Of a DNA stretch of 48,913 nt, positions 33,168 to 41,902 are shown one piece after another. This stretch comes from Hephaestia sp. MAHUQ-44. GTDB taxonomy: Bacteria > Pseudomonadota > Alphaproteobacteria > Sphingomonadales > Sphingomonadaceae. The notes beneath the pieces were generated by a model. That model saw nothing but the letters and a program-made list of their open reading frames with translations. It did no database searches and was not told the DNA's origin. Position 1 is the stretch's first letter. Every line of letters starts with the position of its first letter. The stretch spans positions 1 to 48,913 of the forward strand of contig NZ_JAMSLX010000020.1 of assembly GCF_023806085.1 (NCBI RefSeq), given 5' to 3'. Position numbers and translations under genes: made by a program.

Positions 33168-34142
33168 ATGCGGACCGGCCTCGATCATCTTCCTGCGAGC
33201 AACCAACGTGAGCTGCGGATGGTGGCGGACACCACCCTCGACCGCTTCGAGGAGGCGCATTCGCGCGCGGCGACGCAATGGAAGAAGAAGGGTCGCCTCC
33301 ACAAAATCATTCTCTACGGCAGCTATGCGCGCGGCGATTGGGTGTACGAGCCCCACACCAAAAAGGCCTATCGGTCGGATTACGATCTGCTGATCGTCGT
33401 CAACCACAAGCGCGTGGTCGACAATGTCGACTTCTGGGAAAGCCTGCGGGCGACGTTCATGGGCCTGCTGGAGCAGCGGCAGATGAAAGTGCCTGTCGGG
33501 ATTATCGTGCATACCCGGCAGGAATTCCACAACGCGCTCGCGCAAGGTCGTTTCTTCTTCGCCGACGTCGCGCGTGAGGGCATCGCGCTCTATGAAGACG
33601 ACGACAAGCCACTACCAAAGCCGCGTCCGAAAACGCCGGAAAGTGAGCTCGCGCTGGCCCGCGAATATTTTGACCAATGGTATCCCGGCGCTGGCGAGTT
33701 TTATGACGCGTTTGAATTCAACGTTGGGAAAGGGCGCCCGCAAAATGCGGCCTTCCAACTGCACCAAAGCGTCGAGCAACTTTATCACACGGCGCTGCTC
33801 GTCAGCACGTTTTATACGCCGCATGTCCATAACATCCGGCATCTGCGCAACGAGGCCGCCAAGATCGATCGCCGTTTCGTCTATGTTTGGCCCGAGGACA
33901 CGCATTGGCAAAGGGCGTGCTTCAATCTGCTGAAGGACGCCTATGTGAAAGCACGCTATTCGAAACCTTATCGCATCAGCGCCGAACATTTGGCCTGGCT
34001 GGGTGAACAGGCGCAGGAGCTTGCCCGTGTCGTGCGGCTGGTTTGTGAAGAGCGGATCGCCGCGCTTGAGCGACGCGCCGCCGATGATGCGGAGACGACG
34101 GTCGTGCACTTGCCGAAACGCGCTGCTAGGCTGGGCCGATGA
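33168..34142 (+). CDS. nucleotidyltransferase-HEPN fusion protein, copy 1
   Basis: A 324-aa two-domain protein. The N-terminal minimal nucleotidyltransferase has GSYARGDW (Gly51-Ser52) and SDYDLLIVV (Asp71, Asp73), the GS...DxD catalytic set. The C-terminal HEPN domain (about 165-300) shows AAFQLHQSVEQLYHTALLVSTFYTP and KARYSKPYRISAEHLAWL. In MNT-HEPN toxin-antitoxin pairs these domains are separate genes; here they are fused in one chain. ATG 33168 (MRTGLDHLP) is chosen because copy 2 starts with the same pattern; no strong ribosome site. Overlaps copy 2 by 4 nt. Confidence 0.88.
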   Translation: MRTGLDHLPASNQRELRMVADTTLDRFEEAHSRAATQWKKKGRLHKIILYGSYARGDWVYEPHTKKAYRSDYDLLIVVNHKRVVDNVDFWESLRATFMGLLEQRQMKVPVGIIVHTRQEFHNALAQGRFFFADVAREGIALYEDDDKPLPKPRPKTPESELALAREYFDQWYPGAGEFYDAFEFNVGKGRPQNAAFQLHQSVEQLYHTALLVSTFYTPHVHNIRHLRNEAAKIDRRFVYVWPEDTHWQRACFNLLKDAYVKARYSKPYRISAEHLAWLGEQAQELARVVRLVCEERIAALERRAADDAETTVVHLPKRAARLGR

Positions 34143-35059
34143 AAACCGGGCTCGACCATCTTCCGCCGCAGAAAAAGCAGGAGATCGACCGCATCCTGCG
34201 GCTCGTTTTCGAGGAGTTCGAGGATGCGCTGAGCCTCGCTCGTCACGAATGGAAGACCGCCGGCAAGATCCTCAAGGTCATCCTGTATGGCAGCCACGCG
34301 CGCGGCGACTGGAGCTACGAACCCGGGTCGCGGGTCGGCAAGAATTCCGATTGGGATTTGCTCATCATCGTCAACGATGAGCGCCTGACCGACTATATGG
34401 CCTATTGGTCGAACCTCGCGAAGCGCTTTCGCGTCGAATTCGAGCACACGCACCGGCTGCTCTCGCCGGTCCAGTTCATCGTCCATTCCCTCGACGAGGT
34501 GAACGATGCGCTGTCACACGGGCGCTATTTCTTCATCGACATCGCCCGAGATGGTGTTGCTTTGTACGAAGCGGACGAGACCCCCCTCGCGGAACCGCGA
34601 CCGAAATCGCCTACCGAAGCATCAAGCGCAGCAAGGGATTATTTCGAGACGTGGTTTACCAAAGCCACCGAGTTCTTCGACACCTATCGCTTCAGCGAGG
34701 AGCGTGGGCGATATGACAATGGAGCGATCCAACTTCACCAATGTGTCGAGCGACTTTACCAGACGGTCCTGCTCGTTTGTACCTTCTACACGCCCTATAT
34801 CCATGACCTCGTGAAGCTCCGCGGTCAGGCCGAACTGGTCGATGCGCGACTGCAAGCGGCGTGGCCCCGCCAGAACTCGACCGACGTGGACGCCTTCGAG
34901 AAGCTGCAGGAAGCCTATGTGAAGGCGCGCTATATCAAGGATTTCGATATCGGCGCCGAGCAGCTTGCGTGGCTTGGCGAGCGGACCGAGGTGCTGATGG
35001 ACCTCGCCAGATCGGTGTGCGAGGAACGGCTGGCGGCGCTCGAAGCTGCCGCGTCCTAG
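34139..35059 (+). CDS. nucleotidyltransferase-HEPN fusion protein, copy 2
   Basis: A 306-aa paralogue of the preceding gene, starting MKTGLDHLPP. Catalytic residues align exactly: GSHARGDW (51-58) and SDWDLLIIV (Asp71, Asp73). The HEPN half has AIQLHQCVERLYQTVLLVCTFYTPYIHDL and KARYIKDFDIGAEQLAWLGE. The two genes look like an old tandem duplication: the layout is the same throughout but many positions differ. ATGA overlap with copy 1 implies equal expression and perhaps a heteromer. Confidence 0.88.
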   Translation: MKTGLDHLPPQKKQEIDRILRLVFEEFEDALSLARHEWKTAGKILKVILYGSHARGDWSYEPGSRVGKNSDWDLLIIVNDERLTDYMAYWSNLAKRFRVEFEHTHRLLSPVQFIVHSLDEVNDALSHGRYFFIDIARDGVALYEADETPLAEPRPKSPTEASSAARDYFETWFTKATEFFDTYRFSEERGRYDNGAIQLHQCVERLYQTVLLVCTFYTPYIHDLVKLRGQAELVDARLQAAWPRQNSTDVDAFEKLQEAYVKARYIKDFDIGAEQLAWLGERTEVLMDLARSVCEERLAALEAAAS

Positions 35060-35195
35060 CGGCGCTTGCAACGAATACCGGCTCGGGGCATGTTTACGTC
35101 GCAGCTGACGATCGCTGGCACTTCGGCTGTAGATATCTCTGCCAGGCATCACGCACACCAGTCCATCGCATCGGACAGGTGGCCGGACCGGACCA

Positions 35196-35213
35196 AGGGC
35201 GCCTTCGCGCCTT
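35196..35213 (+). terminator. possible hairpin after the NTase-HEPN pair
   Basis: AGGGCGC-CTTC-GCGCCTT forms a stem of about 7 bp (one G-T pair) with a CTTC loop, about 140 nt after the stop codon. No T-run. The surrounding 35060-35339 contains no gene. Confidence 0.25.
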
Positions 35214-35339
35214 AACGGCGGCAGCCCTTGCTGGATCAATCGCCGGAGCATTCCCGGGCGATCGGTCGTGCTTGCATGGTTGAGCCACCATGCCCCGAAA
35301 TCGTTGTTGCTTGCGTTCCGCGCGCCGGGGCGGTGGTCC

Positions 35340-35882
35340 ATGAGCGATGTCCGCAATGTGCTCCGATTGGATGGCACCGCGCCTTCTGAACGTGCGACGT
35401 GCATCGAACAATTGTACGAAGCCGAGGGGCCTCGTCTGCTGCGCTTCTTCCAGCGGCGAACGGGCGACGCGCACTCGGCCGCGGATCTGGTGCAGGATGC
35501 ATTTATTCGCCTTGCCGGTAGTCGCCGGTTCGGCGACCTCGCCAATCCGGCTGCCTATCTCCAGCGGATTGCGCGCAATCTCCTCGTCGATCGCGCGCGA
35601 TGGCGCGCAACGCACGAGGCGCTCCATGTCCCGTTGGCGGAATGGGACGGGCAGGGAGCAGCGGTGCAGGAAGAGACGCTCGTCGCGCGCGACATGCTCC
35701 GGCTTTACGAACAGGCGATGGCCGAACTTCCCGAACGGACGCGAACGATTTTTCTGTTTCAGCGCCTTGATGGCATGACCTATCGTGAGATCGCGAATGA
35801 GCTGGGTGTGACCTTGTGGACCGTTGAGCATCATATGAAGCGCGCGATTGCGCATATCGATCGGGTGTTCGAGGACGCATGA
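35340..35882 (+). CDS. FecI-like ECF RNA polymerase sigma factor
   Basis: A 180-aa ECF sigma factor: region 2 (about 20-90) with LYEAEGPRLLRFFQRRTGD, AADLVQDAFIRLA and NPAAYLQRIARNLLVDRAR; region 4 (about 120-175) with MAELPERTRTIFLFQRLDGMTYREIANELGVTLWTVEHHMKRAI. ATG 35340 is preferred over an earlier in-frame start at 35268. It overlaps the FecR gene as ATGA. With FecR and the STN-type receptor it forms a cell-surface signalling system that probably switches on the lasso uptake genes when the peptide is outside. Confidence 0.93.
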   Translation: MSDVRNVLRLDGTAPSERATCIEQLYEAEGPRLLRFFQRRTGDAHSAADLVQDAFIRLAGSRRFGDLANPAAYLQRIARNLLVDRARWRATHEALHVPLAEWDGQGAAVQEETLVARDMLRLYEQAMAELPERTRTIFLFQRLDGMTYREIANELGVTLWTVEHHMKRAIAHIDRVFEDA

Positions 35883-36916
35883 ACGCCCATGGCGATGGCG
35901 GCGGCGGCGAGGCCATCCGCGAGCAAGCCGCGATGTGGATTGCGCGTCTTGGCGATGGCCAGCCGTCCGCGGCTGTTCAGGCCGATTTCGAGGCATGGCG
36001 CATGGCCGATCCGCGCCACGCACTGGTCTATCGCCGTATGTCGATGCGGTTCGACAATGCCCGCATCCTGCACGCGTCGCGCCTTCATGGGCGCAAGGCG
36101 AAATGGTTTTCGCGCCCCGCTCAACTCGCGATGGTGGGAGGCGCGATTGCGGCGACAATCGCGCTGATCGTTGCTGTGCCCTTTTATTATGGCAATGCGC
36201 CGGATGGGGCGACGCCATCCGGGACGACGGAGGTCGCCGATCAAGTGTCGGCCTCTCCGATTGTTCGCCAGCAGATCGCGACGCTCGATGCGGCGATCAG
36301 GACAATCGGGCTCGCCGATGGCTCCACGGTCGCAGTCGATGCGCAAAGCTTGGTCGCGATCGATTTCACACGCGCGGTGCGCACGGTGCGGCTGTTGCGC
36401 GGCCGAGCGCGCTTTGTCGTTGCGCATGGGCAGCGTCCTTTCGTCGTCGAGGCCGGGGGCGGATCGGTGATTGCGCGGGGGACAATATTCGATGTTGGGG
36501 TGGGGGCGGGGGATCGCGTCGATGTCGTGTTGCTTCGAGGCGTCATCGATGTGGCGCCGGGGCCAGCCGATGGTGCGCTCGGCCGCCAGGTGGAATCGCG
36601 CCGCCTGACCGCGGGGCAGGCGATCGCGTTCGCGCGCGGTGTCATCGCGCCGCCGCCACGGCAATATGCTGCGGCCGAATCCGAATGGGTCGATCAGGTC
36701 GGCGAATTCGACAACGTCACGCTCGCCTATGTGCTCGATCGCGCCAACGCCTATACCGCAAGACCCCTTCGGGTGGCCGATCCCGCACTCGGACAGATCA
36801 GGATTTCGGGCCGGTTTCGCGTCACCGATCCGGACCGGCTGGCGACCAATCTCGCGAGTCTGTTCGACCTCCAGGTCGAGGCGGGGCCAACTTCAGTCCT
36901 GCTCAGTCGCAAGTGA
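35879..36916 (+). CDS. FecR-like anti-sigma regulator
   Basis: A 345-aa single-pass protein. The N-terminal cytoplasmic anti-sigma part (1-80) contains REQAAMWIARLGDGQPS and FEAWRMADPRHALVYRRM. The membrane helix is at about 83-104 (LAMVGGAIAATIALIVAVPF). The periplasmic FecR domain (about 130-250) contains LADGSTVAVDAQSLVAIDF, and the C-terminal STN-contacting domain reads FDNVTLAYVLDRANAYTARPLRVADPAL in pattern. It relays the receptor's signal to the sigma factor encoded in overlap upstream. Confidence 0.92.
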   Translation: MNAHGDGGGGEAIREQAAMWIARLGDGQPSAAVQADFEAWRMADPRHALVYRRMSMRFDNARILHASRLHGRKAKWFSRPAQLAMVGGAIAATIALIVAVPFYYGNAPDGATPSGTTEVADQVSASPIVRQQIATLDAAIRTIGLADGSTVAVDAQSLVAIDFTRAVRTVRLLRGRARFVVAHGQRPFVVEAGGGSVIARGTIFDVGVGAGDRVDVVLLRGVIDVAPGPADGALGRQVESRRLTAGQAIAFARGVIAPPPRQYAAAESEWVDQVGEFDNVTLAYVLDRANAYTARPLRVADPALGQIRISGRFRVTDPDRLATNLASLFDLQVEAGPTSVLLSRK

Positions 36917-36998
36917 TGCAGATTTTTTTCGTCAGGCACTACTGAGCGGGCCAGATTGATCGTCGTCCTCCCCAGCAAACGAACGGGGAGGCAAGACC

Positions 36999-39527
36999 AT
37001 GCCATCGAAAAGACAGTTGATGCCGCTTGTCGGCGTCGCGTGCGTCATGGCGCTGAGCAATCCGGCGGCGGCAGCACAGGCCCAGACGCAGGTTCATTAT
37101 GACATTCCCGCGCAGGATCTTGCCACGTCTCTGCGTCATGTAGGGCAGCTATCGGGCACCGAGATCATGTTTGCGCCGACGGATGTCGCCGGCATCATCG
37201 CGCCACTACTCAAAGGTGACCTGAGTTTGCATGAGGCGCTTGATCGCCTGTTGGCCGGCACCGACCTTGAGGCGCGTTTCAACAACGGAACTGTGATCGT
37301 TCGGGGGCGATCGCAGGCGGCGGCCTTCGAAAAGGACCAGACCGCCGCTGCGCACATCATGGTGACCGGAAGCCGGATCAGAGGAACGAACCCGACCATT
37401 CCGGTTCGCTCGATCACGAGAACGGAGATCGATCGAAGCGACTTTTCGGATGTAGGAACGCTGATGCGCAGTCTTCCCGAAGCGTTTGGCGGTGGGCAGA
37501 ATCCGGGTGTGATGGGGGCGTCCAGCTCGGTCATTCGAAACCAGAATGTCTCGAATGCGTCGTCGATCAATTTGCGCGGTCTGGGCGCCGACGCGACGCT
37601 GGTTCTCTTCAATGGCCACCGGATGTCGGCGGATTCGTTTTTCCAGGCCTCGGACATCTCAGGCATCCCGATGGACGCCCTCGAGCGGGTTGATATTCTC
37701 AAGGACGGCGCGTCCGCCATTTACGGTTCCGATGCCGTCGCCGGCGTCGTCAACTTCGTGCTCCGCAAGGATTTTAACGGGGCGATGCTCAAAGCCCGCG
37801 TCGCCGGCGCCACGCAAGGCGGGGGAGAAGAGCAGGTCTATTCCGCCTTGGTAGGGCACGCGACCGACCGATGGCACGCGATGGCGAATGTCGAATATAG
37901 CGACCAGGAGGGCGTCACCGCATCGCAGCGGAATTTTACCTCCGGCATGTATGGCGGGAGCACCATCCTGTGGCCGCAGAAGCGTACGTCCGTCGTGGTC
38001 AGTTCGGGGGGCACACTTGGCGGTTTCGACCTGTCGTTGGACGGGCTGTACGCGCATCGTTCATCGTCATCCGTCAACGGGTACAGCCCTACGGCACCTG
38101 TCCTTCGCTATGCCCAGGATAATCGATCGCATGCGCTCGCCCTTTCTGTCGGCAGGGACGTGGCGAGCGGCTGGCGGGTCGAAATCACGGGTGTCACGGC
38201 AGGCACGAAGAACGAGAGCGAAGGCAACGGGACGCACACCGCCTACAAGAATAAAAGCGAATATGCAGAGCTCGTGGTCAATGGCACGCCTTTCTCGCTC
38301 GGCGAGCGAGAGGTTCGCGTGGCGGTGGGGGGCGGGGCGCGCCACGAGGAATTTGCGGAGCGTTCGCTCCCGACAGGCGTGATATCGACGTCTGGAGAAC
38401 GCAGCGTCGACTACCTTTTCGGAGAAATCCTCGCGCCGCTGGTCGACAATTCGAACGGCTTTTCCGGGCTGGAACATCTCGATCTGAGCCTGTCTGCTCG
38501 TTACGAAGATTACAGCGATTTCGGTAAGACGACTAACCTTCGGGCCGGTGTACGCTACGTGCCCGTCGAAGGGCTCGCGCTCAGAGCCACCTGGGGAACA
38601 TCCTTCAAGGCGCCGTCCTTTCTTCAGCAATATCTGCAATCGCTCGTCTATCTTTTTCCTGCTGCGACCTTCGGCTCGAGCCAGCCTGGAACGGGGCTTA
38701 TGACCTGGGGCGGCAAGGCCGATCTCAAGCCCGAAAAGTCGGAATCGTGGACGGCGGGGATCGAGTACACGCCGGCATCGATTCCGTCCCTGTCGCTGTC
38801 CGCGACCTATTTTCATATCGATTACACGGACCGGATCGTCCAGCCGGTGGTCAGCTATGGACGGGCGTTGACCGATCCGGTCTATGCGCCGTTCCTTCTG
38901 CTCGATCCGTCACCGGCCGTGCAGGCTCAATATATTTCGCAGACCGATCTGTTCTACAATCTCACCGGGGCTGCCTACGACCCCGCGAGCGTCCTGGTGC
39001 TTGTGGAGAACCGCTACACCAACGCGGCGGCACAGATCGCTCAAGGGGTAGATGTCGGCTACCGCCAAGCCGTCGATGTCGGGGCGAGCCGCCTCAATCT
39101 GTTTGCCAATGCCACCTGGCTCGACCTGTCTCAACAGACGTCGCCGGTTTCTGCAGTCCAATCATTGGCCGGTACGCTCAACAATGCGCCCGATTTCAAG
39201 GCGCGGGCAGGGGTTTCCTGGTCGGCTGGCGGTTGGCGAGCAACCGGAACAATCAATTATCTCAACGGCTCGGTCGACGATGTCACCATTCCGCATGCGC
39301 GGATCGGATCCTGGACGACCGCTGACGCCAATGTCGCGTATCAGTTCGGGAAGGATCGAGGTTGGGCGTCGGGGCTAAAGATCGCGATGTCGGCGACGAA
39401 CCTTTTCGACCAGGATCCACCCTTCGTACTCGGCGCCGCGCAGACCAATGCCGGGCAACATTATGACAGCACGAATACGACGCCCGTCGGCCGGATCGTT
39501 ACCTTCGAAATCAGCAAGAGCTGGTGA
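36999..39527 (+). CDS. TonB-dependent receptor with N-terminal signalling (STN) domain
   Basis: An 842-aa outer-membrane receptor. Signal peptide at 1-26 (LVGVACVMALSNPAAAAQA). The STN domain covers about 32-103 (YDIPAQDLATSLRHVGQLSG...AGIIAPLLKG). The plug covers about 125-260 (GSRIRGTNPTIPVRSI, INLRGLGADATLVLFNGHRM, RVDILKDGASAIYGSDAVAGVVNFV). The barrel ends in EISKSW, a typical aromatic outer-membrane C-terminus. GGGGAGG 7 nt before the ATG. Located between FecR and the lasso isopeptidase, it most likely imports the lasso peptide and signals its presence to FecR; the substrate is inferred from context. Confidence 0.93.
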   Translation: MPSKRQLMPLVGVACVMALSNPAAAAQAQTQVHYDIPAQDLATSLRHVGQLSGTEIMFAPTDVAGIIAPLLKGDLSLHEALDRLLAGTDLEARFNNGTVIVRGRSQAAAFEKDQTAAAHIMVTGSRIRGTNPTIPVRSITRTEIDRSDFSDVGTLMRSLPEAFGGGQNPGVMGASSSVIRNQNVSNASSINLRGLGADATLVLFNGHRMSADSFFQASDISGIPMDALERVDILKDGASAIYGSDAVAGVVNFVLRKDFNGAMLKARVAGATQGGGEEQVYSALVGHATDRWHAMANVEYSDQEGVTASQRNFTSGMYGGSTILWPQKRTSVVVSSGGTLGGFDLSLDGLYAHRSSSSVNGYSPTAPVLRYAQDNRSHALALSVGRDVASGWRVEITGVTAGTKNESEGNGTHTAYKNKSEYAELVVNGTPFSLGEREVRVAVGGGARHEEFAERSLPTGVISTSGERSVDYLFGEILAPLVDNSNGFSGLEHLDLSLSARYEDYSDFGKTTNLRAGVRYVPVEGLALRATWGTSFKAPSFLQQYLQSLVYLFPAATFGSSQPGTGLMTWGGKADLKPEKSESWTAGIEYTPASIPSLSLSATYFHIDYTDRIVQPVVSYGRALTDPVYAPFLLLDPSPAVQAQYISQTDLFYNLTGAAYDPASVLVLVENRYTNAAAQIAQGVDVGYRQAVDVGASRLNLFANATWLDLSQQTSPVSAVQSLAGTLNNAPDFKARAGVSWSAGGWRATGTINYLNGSVDDVTIPHARIGSWTTADANVAYQFGKDRGWASGLKIAMSATNLFDQDPPFVLGAAQTNAGQHYDSTNTTPVGRIVTFEISKSW

Positions 39528-39577
39528 GGCCATGGAGGACCGGTCGGCACGCAGCTGACCTCAATTCGAGCACGACC

Positions 39578-41902
39578 ATGTTTCCCATATTCATCTTCTC
39601 GCGCGCTGTGCAGCACACCTTCGTGTCGGTCGTCGTGGCTGGAATCCTCGTGGGGCAGGAGCCGGCCTTTGCGACGAACCCGTCGGTGCCGCTCAATCCG
39701 GTGGTATTCGGAGAAAGGGCCGTGCCACCCGTCGGCCATCGCCCTTTCTCGATCGATGACATGCTGCGGCGGCGGACGATCGGCGACGTTCAGCCATCTC
39801 CGACCTATCGGCTGGTCGCGGTGACCATCAGCCGTCCGGCTGCTCCCGGAGAACGCTTCATGGCGGACAATCGCGTGCTGGATGACAACGCCAATGGTCG
39901 TGCGGATCTGTTCATCCTCGACACCGGCGGCGGCGCGCCAGCCTATACCTCCCAATCGATTCCGGGCTTGCGAACCGCGTATGCACCGGTCTGGTCGGCA
40001 GATGGGTCCAGGCTCGCGTTCCTCGGTATCCTTCGTAATGGCATCACGAAAATTGTTGTCTGGGATGCAGAAACACGCCGTTCACGTTCCTTCAAGATCC
40101 ATTCGGCGCGTCGGGGCGTACCGCTTCGAGGCGCGCGCGGCGTTGCCACGGACACAGGTCTCGTCTGGGTCAATCATGACACGCTCGCCTTCGTTGCTGC
40201 ACCGGACAGGCCAGATCGGTTGACGGCGACAATTCAGGCCTGGCGGAAGACCTGGGCTGGCGATCCATCGGTACGAATCTGGTCGACAACGACGCCGGTC
40301 TCGTGCCGCGCGGAGGATGCGCTGACCATGGTTTCGGCCGAAACGGGCCTGACGCGCACGCTCGCGGTTGGACAGATCAAAGGCGCGTCGTTTTCTCCAG
40401 CCGCCGATAGTGCGATCGTCGTCACTGGCGAAGCGCGGCGAAGCATCGCCTTTAACGGCCGAAAGGCATTTCCTCCCCAAGCTAACTTGGCCGACTTCGA
40501 GATGCGCGCCGCTTGGCGTGCAGATATTGTGCGGATCGGTGATGGCGAACGCCGCCCATGGCTGGGCAATGCCGAAGGGCCGGTCAGCCAATATAGCGTG
40601 CCGGCGTGGTCGCGCGATGGACGCCGGGCTTATGCTGTAACCCGCACCGGTTATGTCGAGGGGAATGGCCCCGTCGATCTGATCACCCGCGACATCGCGA
40701 CGGGTAAAAGTGTGCATCATCGATTCACTGCCCTGCATAGCGCGGAATTGGCTGGAGACATTTATCTGCTCAAGGCCCGCGTTCCCGAGGGGGTAGAATT
40801 GCCAATCGCAACGGGACCGAATTTCGCGCGGGAACCGCATGTGGCGCTTGAAGATCTGACACCGGACCAACGGGACGCGCTCGGGCTGGACATAAAATTT
40901 CTTGCCCGAAAACAACGCCCCGCTGCACCGATGGAGCAGGCCGTCTTCGATGGATGGTCCGCCGGGGCGATCGCGCTTTTTCATGCCGACGCACCTGACG
41001 GCACATACCTGTGGGCGGTCGGACCGGGAGGCAAATCCCGGGTCTTGCTATCGACGAACGGTTTCGTCGCGGGCATCACGCGCGCCGCTTTCCGCCGTGT
41101 CGAATATCAGGTGGGCGGGGAGGAGAGATCAGGCGTGCTGTTTCTCCCGACAGTTGCTCGAGGCGATGGCGCAACGCTGCCGCTCGTCATGACGGCCTAT
41201 CCCGGATTTTCTGCGCCGAAGCCGTATCTGTCTGCTGCGAATGCAAGTTCGGATTGGCAGCTACGAAGCCTACTCGCGCATGGCTTTGCTGTATTCGTCG
41301 TCGATTTCAGAGCCTTCCCAAAAGATGGCGCGGGCGTGCTGACCGAGCGTATCATGCGCGAAATGATCCCCGCGATTGCGGCCGCCAAGGCGCTTCCCGA
41401 GATCGATTCCAGGCGCATCGGTTACTTTGGCCATTCATATGGTGCGGTGACGGGACTGACCGCTTTGGCCCAGGTTCGAGATTTTGCTGCGGCTGTGATT
41501 TCGGCACCCGTCGCGAACCTCGCGCGATACGGTTTATCACCTCGGCCGGAAGTTGCCGATCTGAATTGCGCGCCGACCGTCACATCCGATCTTCAGGAGG
41601 TCCAGGACGCCGATGGCTTCCTTTCCTTTGACGGCCCGATTGGCGATCATCTGCCCGATTATTTGGCGCAGAGCCCGATCTGGCAGGCGAGCCGGATCGT
41701 CACGCCGACCCTGATGGTCCGCGGTGAACTGGATTCGTTCAACGGTGCCGACGAATTGTTTGCCGCGCTCGCGGAGAAGGGCGTGGATGCGGAACTGGCG
41801 GTTTATCGTGCCGAGCCCCACAGCCTGGGCAGCCCCGGCAATGTCCACGATGCTTCGGCGCGGATTATTCGGTGGTTCGAGACGTATCTGCGGGAAAGGT
41901 GA
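39578..41902 (+). CDS. Atxe2-type lasso peptide isopeptidase (S9 family)
   Basis: A 774-aa prolyl-oligopeptidase-like serine hydrolase with a signal peptide (VSVVVAGILVGQEPAFA), an N-terminal beta-propeller (about 60-420) and a C-terminal alpha/beta-hydrolase domain. Triad: Ser near 620 in YFGHSYGAV, Asp near 718 in VRGELDSFNGA, His near 747 in RAEPHSLGS. Characterised homologues cut the macrolactam isopeptide bond of the cognate lasso peptide and do not act on other peptides. ATG 39578 gives a clean signal peptide; GTG 39524, overlapping the receptor stop as GTGA, is the alternative. Its 3' end overlaps the cyclase gene by 38 nt on the opposite strand. Confidence 0.92.
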   Translation: MFPIFIFSRAVQHTFVSVVVAGILVGQEPAFATNPSVPLNPVVFGERAVPPVGHRPFSIDDMLRRRTIGDVQPSPTYRLVAVTISRPAAPGERFMADNRVLDDNANGRADLFILDTGGGAPAYTSQSIPGLRTAYAPVWSADGSRLAFLGILRNGITKIVVWDAETRRSRSFKIHSARRGVPLRGARGVATDTGLVWVNHDTLAFVAAPDRPDRLTATIQAWRKTWAGDPSVRIWSTTTPVSCRAEDALTMVSAETGLTRTLAVGQIKGASFSPAADSAIVVTGEARRSIAFNGRKAFPPQANLADFEMRAAWRADIVRIGDGERRPWLGNAEGPVSQYSVPAWSRDGRRAYAVTRTGYVEGNGPVDLITRDIATGKSVHHRFTALHSAELAGDIYLLKARVPEGVELPIATGPNFAREPHVALEDLTPDQRDALGLDIKFLARKQRPAAPMEQAVFDGWSAGAIALFHADAPDGTYLWAVGPGGKSRVLLSTNGFVAGITRAAFRRVEYQVGGEERSGVLFLPTVARGDGATLPLVMTAYPGFSAPKPYLSAANASSDWQLRSLLAHGFAVFVVDFRAFPKDGAGVLTERIMREMIPAIAAAKALPEIDSRRIGYFGHSYGAVTGLTALAQVRDFAAAVISAPVANLARYGLSPRPEVADLNCAPTVTSDLQEVQDADGFLSFDGPIGDHLPDYLAQSPIWQASRIVTPTLMVRGELDSFNGADELFAALAEKGVDAELAVYRAEPHSLGSPGNVHDASARIIRWFETYLRER

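Noticed and set aside
34003..34014. An Arg-X4-His motif (RISAEH) near 33975-33995 in NTase-HEPN copy 1 that is absent in copy 2, as a HEPN RNase signature
   Set aside because: It falls in the C-terminal helix that in this HEPN subfamily carries ARY...EDA-type residues, not at the usual catalytic Rx4-6H position, so it is probably not catalytic.
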